Origin: GCA-001856825 sp038729485
GTDB lineage: Archaea > Thermoplasmatota > Thermoplasmata > Thermoplasmatales > GCA-001856825
Assembly: GCA_038729485.1 (NCBI GenBank)
Contig: JAVYRX010000004.1
Coordinates: 1-64,000, forward strand
DNA length: 64,000 bases
Direction: 5' to 3'
Shown here: positions 8,813 to 17,011 of the stretch, piece after piece
How positions within the stretch are numbered: the first letter of the stretch is position 1
Layout of the letters: every line of letters begins with the position of its first letter
Translations under genes and position numbers: made by a program
Notes under the pieces: model-generated
What the model was told of the DNA's origin: nothing
Databases searched by the model: none
What the model saw: only the letters and a program-made list of their open reading frames with translations

Positions 8813-10788
8813 TAGTGGATGCATGGGGGGGCAGCACAATATACGTAGTCGATGAAAAAAGACATGTTAAAAAATGGGAATATAAGCATGTTGTATACGT
8901 AGCCGGAGAACAGCTTGAAAGAATAACAGACGACATAGATGGGCTCCCTTGGCTAAAATGGGATATAAAGGAAATGGAAGACATCTTTTCAAGGAAGAAA
9001 GTTCTTTCAATAACGCTTCCACCTGAAAAGATAAGCCTATTAATTGACGGCATTGAAAGGATAGGTAATCACACTTTCAAGATATACAATGCAGACATAA
9101 ACATAATCCAATCTTTTATGGTGACAAACAACCTCCATTTCTTCGGTAGAGGTGACGACGTTGATTTTTCATTACCCGACCTAACGATTCTTAACATAAG
9201 TTTTATAGACGGTATACGTGAAATAGAAATAAACGGTAAGTTGTTCAGCAATCTTTCCGCTTCAATAGATTATTTTTTCTCTATGCTTGAAGATTCAAAC
9301 ATCGTAATATCCGAAGGGGGCGATATGTACTTCCCGGAATTTTTCAGGGTCGCAAAAAAATATGGATATTACGTAAAAAGCTCTATTAGCAAAGAAAGAA
9401 CATTCACCTCTTACGGTAGAATAAGCCATAGAAGGAGTGGCTTCATGATCCATGGAATTCCTCATGTCGATAAGGCAACATCATTTCTATTCTCGGAGGG
9501 CGGTTTAGAAGGTTTGGCAACTATATCTAAGCTCACGTCGCTTCCTATTTTTCATACTGCCAGAATAACGCCTGGAACGGCTGTTTCTTCATATGAAGTA
9601 CGAGAGGCACTTGAGAAAGGAATAATGATACCGTTGTATAAAGATGATCACGAGAGTATAAAGACAATAGATTCTTTCATAGAGGCTGACAGAGGCGGTT
9701 TATACTTACAACCCATCCCAGGAATATACGAGAATGTGACAGAACTTGATTTCAGTTCTATGTATCCATCGATCATAGTAACGTACAATCTTTCTCCTGA
9801 AACGATTAATGAAAAGTGTAAGAATCATTATAGAATAGAAAACCTTGGATATAACATATGCATGGATAAAATTGGAAAGCTTCCTGAATTCCTCTCAGAC
9901 CTGCTCAATCTTAGATTATACTTCAAGAAAATGAAGGAACAAGACGAAATCTATAGGAGAAAGGATGCGGTATTGAAATGGTTACTCCTGACGTCGTTTG
10001 GTTATACGGGTTACAAGAATGCCAAATTCGGCAGAATTGAGGTCCATGAAGCTATAACGAGCATAGGGAGAAGTATATTGACAAACAGCATAAGGATAGC
10101 TGAAGATGAAGGATTCAACGTAATCCATGGCATAGTAGACTCTCTTTGGCTACAGGGAAACGGGAATATTGAAAGTGTCATAAAAAAGATAGAGAGGGAA
10201 AGCAGATTGAAGATATCTCTTGAGGGAAGATACAAATGGATTGTATTTTTGCCTACCAAGGATGGCATGGGGTCCCTGAACAAATATTTCGGGTTAAAGG
10301 ACGATGGAAAATTTAAGGTAAGAGGAATAGAAATGAGAAGGAGTGACTTCCCAAACATATGTAAAAAGATGCAACTTGACATCCTCAATGTATACTCTAA
10401 GGTAGAACACGTTAATGACTTTAAAAAATACTATGCAGACGTGGAGAGAATATATAACAACTATAAAGACAGAATAATCAACGGAGATATCGATGATTCG
10501 GATTTGATGATAGATGTGGTAGCCACCAGATGGCCAGAATATTACAAAGTCAACAGCATAAGGAAAAGTGCAATAGAGCGTGCAAAGACCACTGCACCAG
10601 GGGACAAGATCTCTTTTTTTGTTATATCAGAGAAAAAGGGGCGCGTTGACCTCGAAAATCTAGAAAACAGATATGACAAGGAGTTTTATGCAAGGAAACT
10701 TCATATGGCTTGGGATTCAATATCTTACCCCTTTTATTCCCTACCTATAATATACCAAAAGACCATGGCTGAATATGATACAAATTGA
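8809..10788 (+). CDS. B-family DNA polymerase, PolB2/Dpo2-like, exonuclease-inactivated
   Basis: A 659-aa family B polymerase, shorter than the usual 770-900. Motif A is intact, 'ELDFSSMYPS' with D314 and steric-gate Y319. Motif B is 'KWLLLTSFGYTGY' (K390 kept, the usual Asn is L394, Tyr is F397). Motif C is 'HGIVDS', so the first Asp of DTD is I442 while the metal-binding second Asp, D444, remains. The thumb motif 'KVRGIEMRRSD' (503-513) is present. In the exonuclease domain neither D-x-E (region 124-135) nor N-x3-F-D survives: the second motif reads 'SEGGDMYFP', with Tyr at the Asp position. Proofreading is therefore predicted to be lost while synthesis may persist. Sulfolobus Dpo2, once predicted inactive, is a damage-inducible mutagenic polymerase. 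The start ATG overlaps the previous stop and has GGAAAGG ahead of it. Confidence 0.85.
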   Translation: MIVDAWGGSTIYVVDEKRHVKKWEYKHVVYVAGEQLERITDDIDGLPWLKWDIKEMEDIFSRKKVLSITLPPEKISLLIDGIERIGNHTFKIYNADINIIQSFMVTNNLHFFGRGDDVDFSLPDLTILNISFIDGIREIEINGKLFSNLSASIDYFFSMLEDSNIVISEGGDMYFPEFFRVAKKYGYYVKSSISKERTFTSYGRISHRRSGFMIHGIPHVDKATSFLFSEGGLEGLATISKLTSLPIFHTARITPGTAVSSYEVREALEKGIMIPLYKDDHESIKTIDSFIEADRGGLYLQPIPGIYENVTELDFSSMYPSIIVTYNLSPETINEKCKNHYRIENLGYNICMDKIGKLPEFLSDLLNLRLYFKKMKEQDEIYRRKDAVLKWLLLTSFGYTGYKNAKFGRIEVHEAITSIGRSILTNSIRIAEDEGFNVIHGIVDSLWLQGNGNIESVIKKIERESRLKISLEGRYKWIVFLPTKDGMGSLNKYFGLKDDGKFKVRGIEMRRSDFPNICKKMQLDILNVYSKVEHVNDFKKYYADVERIYNNYKDRIINGDIDDSDLMIDVVATRWPEYYKVNSIRKSAIERAKTTAPGDKISFFVISEKKGRVDLENLENRYDKEFYARKLHMAWDSISYPFYSLPIIYQKTMAEYDTN

Positions 10789-11062
10789 AACAATATCCGA
10801 AAATGGTAACACTTACACAGGAATAAAAATAGACTCCACTCCGGCACCAATCGTAATAATAACAGGCAGGAAAGGTTTCCTGATGTGCGGATATCTCGAC
10901 ATGCAGGCAGCCGACAAACTAGGCTCTGTAGCCGCATCCGCCAGCGGGATAAACTCAATAGAGGATCTCCTAAACAAGGAAATAACAAGGGTGAGCATCA
11001 AAGGGAAGGAAGCTGGAATTAGCGTCGGAATGAAAGGGAGAGATGCATTAAAATTCATTTAG
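10775..11062 (+). CDS. DUF1805 family protein
   Basis: A 95-aa protein matching the DUF1805 (YunC-like) pattern: 'IDSTPAPIVIITGRKGFLMC' followed by 'GYLDMQAADKLG' and a C-terminal 'GISVGMKGRDALKFI'. Its molecular function is not established. The ATG overlaps the last 14 bp of the polymerase gene, so it is the fourth gene of that operon, though the family occurs widely and the link may be positional. It converges on the PUA gene with a 4-bp overlap. Confidence 0.75.
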   Translation: MIQIETISENGNTYTGIKIDSTPAPIVIITGRKGFLMCGYLDMQAADKLGSVAASASGINSIEDLLNKEITRVSIKGKEAGISVGMKGRDALKFI

Positions 11063-11484
11063 TGGAGTTCGTAAACCCTCAGGAATGAGCCTTTTTTCTT
11101 CGCAGCTATATCTGAAATCTCAGATACTACTATCGCAGATCCTATAGGAGATCCACTCGGGGATTCAATAATGCAGGTCGAGTCTTTCACTAGATTTCCC
11201 TTTATTTCCCTAATTCCTGCAGAATAAAGATTGGCCCCATTCTTTATTCCCTGGAAGGCTCCTTCATCAACCTTTACTCTAGGGAAATCATTTGCAAGCA
11301 TTACGGCCATCGTAGGTAGCCAGTCCTTATCAAATTGAACTAGAATGGGTTTTCCTGCATCATAAATTATAGCGTGGTCATTTTCTTCTATTTCCAGTGA
11401 TTTCGATTCCGTTCTAATCCCAAACTTTTCAATGATCATTTGGAACTCTCTTGTTTCCCTCTTTGAAAGAAAATGCCTTTTCAT
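11059..11484 (-). CDS. PUA-domain RNA-binding protein (Tma20/MCT-1-like)
   Basis: A 141-aa archaeal protein with an N-terminal pre-PUA segment ('LSKRETREFQMIIEKFGI') and a C-terminal PUA domain ('PRVKVDEGAFQGIKNGANLY', then 'GSPIGSAIVVSEI'). Relatives (COG2016, eukaryotic MCT-1/Tma20) bind RNA and act at the ribosome in initiation or recycling. It lies immediately downstream of purA on the same strand, 34 bp after that gene's start side, so the two are separately started but close. Confidence 0.78.
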   Translation of the reverse strand: MKRHFLSKRETREFQMIIEKFGIRTESKSLEIEENDHAIIYDAGKPILVQFDKDWLPTMAVMLANDFPRVKVDEGAFQGIKNGANLYSAGIREIKGNLVKDSTCIIESPSGSPIGSAIVVSEISDIAAKKKGSFLRVYELH

Positions 11485-11518
11485 GAAACGCTATAGTATT
11501 ACCATTAAATATCGATTT

Positions 11519-12730
11519 CTATACCACTATTTCCGATCTTGACAACATTGAATCTCTTCCTTCACCGTTTCCAACAAGCACAATTGGCACCTGGAGCTGA
11601 CTTTCCACAAATTCCAAGTATCTGTCTAGATTTGTTTTGCTGCTTTCCCAAGGCTCAAAAACCTCATAGTTTATCTTATCTGGCAAGTTTGACGGGTTGA
11701 ACTCGTTTATTTCTGAACCATTAGATTCGTAAGATACCCCTACCTTTATTTCTTTCATCTTTCCGAGTACGTCAACCTTTGTCAGAGCGAGATAATCTAG
11801 AGCGTTAATCCTAACGGCAGCTCTCAGCATTGGAATGTCGAGATACCCTACTCTCCTAGGCCTGCCCGTTGTTGAGCCATATTCATTCCCCTTCTTTCTA
11901 AGTTGCTCAGCCTTATCTCCGATTATTTCGGTGGGGAAGCATCCTTCGCCAACTCTGGTGGTATAGGCCTTGGCAACTCCTAGAAATTTATTGAAATACT
12001 TGGGGGATAAACCCGTGCCAACCGTTACGCCAGGACTAGTCGTAGAGGAAGAAGTAACGTAAGGGTAAGTGCCGTAATCGATATCGATGAAAGTTCCGTT
12101 TGCGGTTTCAAATAGGATCCCGGTTCCTTCGTTTGCTTCTTCCTCTAAGTAGTCTCGAGTATTTGTCACGTACCTTTTGATTTTTGAAAAATCCGATAAG
12201 AGGCTATCAACATAAGCTGGTTCATAATTAATACCGTATATTTTGCTCATGAATTCCAGTCTCTTTTCTATTATATTTCTATCAAAAAGGTCAATCATCC
12301 TAATGCCATACCTGCCAAACTTAGACTCGTAAGCAGGGCCTATCCCTTTCAGTGTCGTTCCGATTGCTCCTTTTCCGCGAAGCTGTTCAAGAATCTTGTC
12401 CCTTTCTAGGTGAAGGCTCGTGACAATGTGCGAAATGTGAGATATTCTAATGTCAAATTTGCTCCTAAATTTGCTTAGAAACTCAATTTCTTCAACTAGT
12501 CTCCTCAAATTAACAACAACGCCGTTGGCTATCACCGAGGTTCTTGATCTCAGGAAACCTGCAGGTACCAAATGAAACTTTATAGTGTTCCCATCTACGA
12601 CAACGGTGTGGCCTGCATTCTCTCCTCCATTAAATCTTACTGTCACTTCAAATTTATTTGACAGGAAATCAATGACTTTCCCTTTACCTTCATCTCCGAA
12701 TTGGCAACCTACTACAGTAAGGGTCTTCAT
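11519..12730 (-). CDS. purA: adenylosuccinate synthetase
   Basis: Catalyses IMP + aspartate + GTP to adenylosuccinate, the first committed step to AMP. The signature loop 'GCQFGDEGKGKVID' lies at residues ~8-21 with the catalytic Asp, and 'NAGHTVVVDG' carries the catalytic His. The IMP-binding 'GTTLKGIGPAYESK' and the late 'STTGRPRRVGYLD' are present. At 403 aa it is near bacterial size and longer than the compact (~340 aa) versions of some archaea. GuaB and the GMP synthase glutaminase subunit are elsewhere in the window, so both branches from IMP are represented. Confidence 0.95.
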   Translation of the reverse strand: MKTLTVVGCQFGDEGKGKVIDFLSNKFEVTVRFNGGENAGHTVVVDGNTIKFHLVPAGFLRSRTSVIANGVVVNLRRLVEEIEFLSKFRSKFDIRISHISHIVTSLHLERDKILEQLRGKGAIGTTLKGIGPAYESKFGRYGIRMIDLFDRNIIEKRLEFMSKIYGINYEPAYVDSLLSDFSKIKRYVTNTRDYLEEEANEGTGILFETANGTFIDIDYGTYPYVTSSSTTSPGVTVGTGLSPKYFNKFLGVAKAYTTRVGEGCFPTEIIGDKAEQLRKKGNEYGSTTGRPRRVGYLDIPMLRAAVRINALDYLALTKVDVLGKMKEIKVGVSYESNGSEINEFNPSNLPDKINYEVFEPWESSKTNLDRYLEFVESQLQVPIVLVGNGEGRDSMLSRSEIVV

Positions 12731-13509
12731 TCTATCGTTTTCACTATACTCTTATTAACATAATAATCTTTCACCATTTTGAAAAATTCGGTTGAATCTT
12801 CATCACCCAAATACCGCCTCGTTTCCGTCAGACTATGCGTGATGGAAATACAACAAGAATTGAGGCGTAACAGATCGACTGCGACATCGCTTGATAGAGC
12901 AGCATCAGAAATGGCTTCAATGCGATCTAGTTATATTGAACAGTTACCTTTCTATGGTGTTTGCTGCAGGACGGCACCATTCTGCCTGAATTTGTAAACA
13001 TTCAATTTTTCAGAATTGTTCTTAAGTTGTGCGATCTGTGATAACATTCGTATATGATGAGAAACGTTGCTCTAATTATAAAAAGTAGGACAAACAGGAT
13101 GTATCCAACGTCTCAAACCGCTCCATCAAATGGACATGCTGGATAGCTCAAATATCCCCTAAAGTTGAGTATGTAAAAGAGTATTCCAATCCAAATAAGT
13201 ATTGTTACATTTTCATCCTCCAATCTCTACTAATGAATTTCTTTGCAGTGTGAGATAGCATTACACATGGAATTACATATACTTTTCAAATCAAAGAGGA
13301 CAAACGTTATCTGAAATGCATGGACAGATTCTCATTAATGGGGATGCATTGATGCTGGAAGTACAGGAAAGTCGTAACATCTGGTTGGTAGTCACACATA
13401 AATAGATCGTCTCGGTCTTAATCCCACATCATCAGACAGGATTGAATGATCTGGAAACGTTAAATAGAAAATTCATAGATGTGAAAGCTGTTGTGCAGGT
13501 GAAGCTTTT
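12731..13509. other. intergenic region, possibly decayed sequence
   Basis: About 780 bases without a convincing gene. A 72-codon frame at 12779-12997 has no recognisable domain. Around 13315-13500 a plus-strand frame with one internal stop reads like worn coding sequence ('LINGDALMLEV', 'SRNIWLVVTHK') but cannot be assigned. No terminal repeats or RNA genes are seen. The 3' end holds the leader of the methyltransferase gene, with AGGTGA at 13497-13502. Confidence 0.4.
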
Positions 13510-14130
13510 ATGGGATGGGAGAAGGAAAGATTTTTGCTTGAGACAAAATTTTCCATAATGCCTCGATCTGACGATGAGAGGTCAAAACACCGCATGTTTC
13601 ATGGCAATCTGAGCAGGGAAGATCCTACAAGTCTAATTGAGAAGTTCGGAATTAAGAATGGGATGAGAGTGGTAGATCTAGGCAGCGGGATAGGATTTTA
13701 TACTATTCCCATTGCAAAGGCAGTTGGCCCTGGCGGGCAGGTATTCGCTCTAGATATAGACCTGGGGTCACTTCAGTCCATCAAGGATAGGACTAGGGAA
13801 GACGGCATCAGTAATGTCAGCGTAATGCGCTGCAACATAGAAATGTTACCATTCAAGGATAAAAAAATTGATGTCGTATTCCTCGCAAACGTATTTCACG
13901 ACGTAGATGACAGGAACGCTCTCTTAATGGACATAAATAGAGTTTTGAAGCGTCCAGGCCTTGTGATTGATTTTGATTGGGCCGACATAATGACAGATTA
14001 CGGGCCTCCCTTGTACCTCAGGATCAATGAGAATGTGGCAAGAAAAACCTTCGAGGAAGCAGGATTTAGAACCATCAGGTCTATGCACATTCAAGATCAT
14101 CATTATGCTCTGATATTTGCGCTGAGTTAA
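13510..14130 (+). CDS. class I SAM-dependent methyltransferase
   Basis: A 206-aa methyltransferase with the Rossmann motif I 'VVDLGSGIGFYTIPIAKAVG' (residues ~55-74), the acidic motif II 'VFALDID' and motif IV/post-II region 'DVVFLANVFHDV'. The fold is Methyltransf_11/UbiE-like; the substrate cannot be told. Unlike many neighbours, it has a Shine-Dalgarno sequence (AGGTGA, 7 nt before the ATG) and a TATA-like TAAATAG at ~13461, so its mRNA probably has a short leader. Confidence 0.82.
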   Translation: MGWEKERFLLETKFSIMPRSDDERSKHRMFHGNLSREDPTSLIEKFGIKNGMRVVDLGSGIGFYTIPIAKAVGPGGQVFALDIDLGSLQSIKDRTREDGISNVSVMRCNIEMLPFKDKKIDVVFLANVFHDVDDRNALLMDINRVLKRPGLVIDFDWADIMTDYGPPLYLRINENVARKTFEEAGFRTIRSMHIQDHHYALIFALS

Positions 14131-14203
14131 GCATTTTTTCCTTTGCATTGAATTCGTATTTATGTGTACGTAATATTATTACACATCTTTTCCCTAATAG
14201 TCT

Positions 14204-14587
14204 ATGTTCTTTGTGGAAAGGGAATTCAACGGACGATTAGAAGAGCTGATTGACAGTCTTATCTTCTACCTCAAAAATGGCGGATATGTGATAGTAGCCG
14301 ACATAGACATAAAAGGGATCCTAAAGAAAGCTTTGAACTTTGACTTTAAACAGTATCATATTTTCGAAATATGTAGACCTCAGGCAGCCAAAGAATTAGT
14401 GGGTGGTGACGACAGTAATGGCCTTTTTCTCCCGTGCAAAATGACTGTGTTTGAATCCAACGGGAAAATAAAGGTTAGGATTTTGCTGTCATCGATGATG
14501 GCACAGGAATTTCACTCTGAAGCCGTAGCAGGTATCAAGAAATACGAGGATGACCTGATAAGACTATTTAACTCATTCACACCTTAA
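14204..14587 (+). CDS. DUF302 family protein
   Basis: A 127-aa protein with the DUF302 pattern: a first strand-helix ('GYVIVADIDIKGILKKAL'), 'YHIFEICRPQAAKEL' (the conserved C-x-P-x-x-A) and 'GLFLPCKMTVFESNGKIKV' (the LPC motif). The family's biochemical role is unknown; members often occur near redox or stress genes. A TATA-like AATATTATTAC ~27 bp upstream suggests its own leaderless start. Confidence 0.75.
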   Translation: MFFVEREFNGRLEELIDSLIFYLKNGGYVIVADIDIKGILKKALNFDFKQYHIFEICRPQAAKELVGGDDSNGLFLPCKMTVFESNGKIKVRILLSSMMAQEFHSEAVAGIKKYEDDLIRLFNSFTP

Positions 14588-14677
14588 TAGATTGCCCATA
14601 ATGTCAAAGGAAATTTAGTCTCTAATTACTCTGGAAAGCTACGTCACCATTAAATTAACCGTCTATATTTAGAAACG

Positions 14678-15031
14678 ATGGACGCGTTCGATAGGCTCAA
14701 GGAGATCCAAGATCTGTTTAGCGACATTATTAAGCAGAAAGGCGATGTTGGTAAAGATTACTCGCAGTTGGTGGAGCATGTTTTACACAACGGCTCGATA
14801 GCGGCGAAATACAAGGAGCTAATATTCGTGGCGCTTTCCTTGGTAAAGAAATGCGAATGGTGTCTCTCGTATCATCTCAGATTAGCCATGGAGGCCGGTG
14901 TTACGTACGAGGAGCTTATAGAAATTGCATTTATTGCGTTTCTCATGGACGGTTCTCCTTCGTTGATGGAAGCGATCAAGATGAAAGATTTTTATTTCGA
15001 TCTCAAACATTCAAATAAATCTGAAGGCTAA
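14678..15031 (+). CDS. carboxymuconolactone decarboxylase / AhpD-like protein
   Basis: A 117-aa all-helical protein with the AhpD-type redox motif C59-x2-C62-x3-H66 ('CEWCLSYHL') within a CMD domain. Family members act as alkylhydroperoxidase-like thiol reductants or as decarboxylases; the intact CxxC-H suggests the redox role. It follows DUF302 by 90 bp with its own TATA-like ATTAAATTA ~24 bp upstream, so the pair are adjacent but likely separately transcribed. Confidence 0.8.
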   Translation: MDAFDRLKEIQDLFSDIIKQKGDVGKDYSQLVEHVLHNGSIAAKYKELIFVALSLVKKCEWCLSYHLRLAMEAGVTYEELIEIAFIAFLMDGSPSLMEAIKMKDFYFDLKHSNKSEG

Positions 15032-15076
15032 CTGTTTATCTAGCATATATATACCCATCTGCACTTCTAAAGAACA

Positions 15077-16603
15077 ATGACATTCATTGATAGGATAAGA
15101 GCAATTGAAATTGCGTTTCGATTTTTTCCCCGAGCAAGGTACCTGAGGTACTATCAGAGGTACGTGGAAAGAACAGGGAATCCGCCTGATGCAGAAAAAA
15201 CGCGTGTTGAAGCAAATAAACTCCGTGATGCCATGATTAAGTCTGGGCCGCTTTTCATAAAATTAGGGCAGCTTCTTTCCTCTAGGAGAGACGTTATCCC
15301 TGAGGAATACCTTCAGGCTCTAACGGATCTCCAGGACCGCGTTCCTTTGCCTAAATTTGCTCCAGTAAAAGTACTCCTGGAACAGGAGTTGGGAAAGCTA
15401 GATAGCGTTTTTGAGACATTTGATCCTGCAGGTATATCGGGGGCAAGTTTAGGTCTAGTCTATAGGGCAAAATATAAGGGCAGAGACGTTGCCGTGAAGG
15501 TAAACCGCCCTGGCATCAGAGAGAGAATAATAAAGGATAAACCAAGAATTGAAACTTTTGTGAAACTGTTAGAAAGGTATCTCTTGAAGTCGTTTTCGCT
15601 TTCCACGTTTACGCAGGAATTTCTTGCAAGCTTGGAACTTGAATTGGACTATAAAAGAGAGGCAGAATCAATAGAAATAATAGGGGGGAAAATAGAGGAG
15701 CTTGATCTCGGAATGGAGATAGTCGTTCCAAAGGTATTCAAAGAAATATCCACCTCTAAAGTATTGGTGATGGAGTATCTTGATTATATTAAGATAAGTG
15801 ACATCGAAGAATTAAAGAAGAACGGCGCTGATCTCAAATTTCTGGCTGAAGTGATAGATAAGTTATTCCTTCGCCTTGCGCTAAGGGAAGGGAGGTTTCA
15901 CGCAGATCCGCACCCAGGAAACATAGGCTGGAGAAAGGACAACAAGCTCGTCTTAATGGATTTTGGGATGACTTCAGAGCTCAGTGAGGAGCTTAGAGAT
16001 AAGTTGCTCATGGGCTATTATTACCTTGCGACTTTCGATGCTAGAAACCTTCTAAAGGTGCTCGTTGACTTGGATTTAATTGATCCAGCTGCCGACAAGA
16101 TTTTCATGGAGCAGCTCTTAAGAACAGTTTTCAAGGACCTTCAGGGAAAGGAAGTAACAAGCATGGAATATAACGAGCTTATGCATAGAGCGAACGTAAT
16201 ACTCTTCAGATTTCCATTTAGATTGCCTTATAATTTGGCACTATTTGCAAGGATGTCGGTGATCCTTGAAGGAGTATGTAAGGGGCTTAATCCTAATTTT
16301 CAGTTTATAAGCGTCGTTGCGGAAATAATGGATGAAGAACACGCATCAATAAAGGTCATAAAAACGAGAATTCTCGGTTTCCCAGGCAGGATTAGACGGA
16401 CCATAGAAGATTTTATGAGCATTCCGGAGCTTCTTAAAAACGTAAATAGAGCTCTATATCAGAGGCACCAGAAAAACTACTCAGGGGCGATAATCTCCGG
16501 AGCACTTTTCGTAACTGGCTCTCTCCTTTTTACGAAGCTCTACCTCTCGATACCCTTCTTTGTCGTCGGAGCTATTCTCGCCTTTTTTGCCCTAAGGCAT
16601 TAG
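15077..16603 (+). CDS. ABC1/AarF/UbiB family atypical kinase
   Basis: A 508-aa member of the UbiB (ADCK/ABC1) family. The family hallmark KxGQ appears in 'FIKLGQLLSSRRDVIP' (~residues 59-74); the Ala-rich nucleotide loop is 'ISGASLGLVYRA'; the catalytic loop reads 'FHADPHPGNIGW' and the metal motif 'LMDFGMT'. Two C-terminal hydrophobic helices end the protein, so it is membrane-bound. UbiB proteins support isoprenoid quinone or lipid metabolism through an ATPase activity. A TATA-like CATATATATACC lies ~30 bp upstream. It converges on hsp20 with overlapping stop codons. Confidence 0.9.
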   Translation: MTFIDRIRAIEIAFRFFPRARYLRYYQRYVERTGNPPDAEKTRVEANKLRDAMIKSGPLFIKLGQLLSSRRDVIPEEYLQALTDLQDRVPLPKFAPVKVLLEQELGKLDSVFETFDPAGISGASLGLVYRAKYKGRDVAVKVNRPGIRERIIKDKPRIETFVKLLERYLLKSFSLSTFTQEFLASLELELDYKREAESIEIIGGKIEELDLGMEIVVPKVFKEISTSKVLVMEYLDYIKISDIEELKKNGADLKFLAEVIDKLFLRLALREGRFHADPHPGNIGWRKDNKLVLMDFGMTSELSEELRDKLLMGYYYLATFDARNLLKVLVDLDLIDPAADKIFMEQLLRTVFKDLQGKEVTSMEYNELMHRANVILFRFPFRLPYNLALFARMSVILEGVCKGLNPNFQFISVVAEIMDEEHASIKVIKTRILGFPGRIRRTIEDFMSIPELLKNVNRALYQRHQKNYSGAIISGALFVTGSLLFTKLYLSIPFFVVGAILAFFALRH

Positions 16604-16965
16604 CTTATAGGAACAGTCTTAACTTCCTTGCGCTTTACTTGAATCTCCAGTACCCCATTGCTCATAGATGCTTTTACTGAATCCGAATCAAACTCCCCAG
16701 GAATTCTGATGAATTTCGAGAACTCGTCAACCCTTTCCTCGTACAGAATCTTTCCTTTAAGCTCTTTCTTCCTTGTACCGGATACCTTGAGACCAGTTTT
16801 TGTGCTCAGAATTTTTATGTTCTCTTTTGCAAATCCGGGAAGGTCCAGGTATATGAATACGTATTCTCCTTCCTCTGTAATGTCAACCGGCGGGTAGAAA
16901 ACCTCTGATATTGTTTTTATCCTCTGTCCAGCCTTCTTTATTACGCCTTCCATTGCGATCTCCAT
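16600..16965 (-). CDS. hsp20: small heat shock protein Hsp20 (alpha-crystallin)
   Basis: A 121-aa ATP-independent chaperone. The alpha-crystallin domain runs from 'PPVDITEEGEYVFIYLDLPG' to 'SMSNGVLEIQVKRK', including the conserved 'A-x-x-x-n-G-v-L' (here 'ASMSNGVLEI') near the end. It lacks a clear IxI tail, ending 'VKTVPIS'. Such proteins hold unfolding proteins in oligomers. The start is the ATG at 16965, with a TTAAAT box ~26 bp upstream. It sits in a short gap beside the glmM gene, which is on the same strand upstream. Confidence 0.9.
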   Translation of the reverse strand: MEIAMEGVIKKAGQRIKTISEVFYPPVDITEEGEYVFIYLDLPGFAKENIKILSTKTGLKVSGTRKKELKGKILYEERVDEFSKFIRIPGEFDSDSVKASMSNGVLEIQVKRKEVKTVPIS

Positions 16966-17011
16966 AGGTAAGTAGTTTATGTAGAGATTTAAGATTTTTG
17001 TTTCTTTTTTG

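Noticed and set aside
12779..12997. 72-codon plus-strand frame after purA
   Set aside because: TTG start, no known domain and no supporting signals.
13054..13060. ATGATGA resembling box C of a C/D guide RNA
   Set aside because: No box D (CTGA) or box C'/D' pair at a suitable distance.
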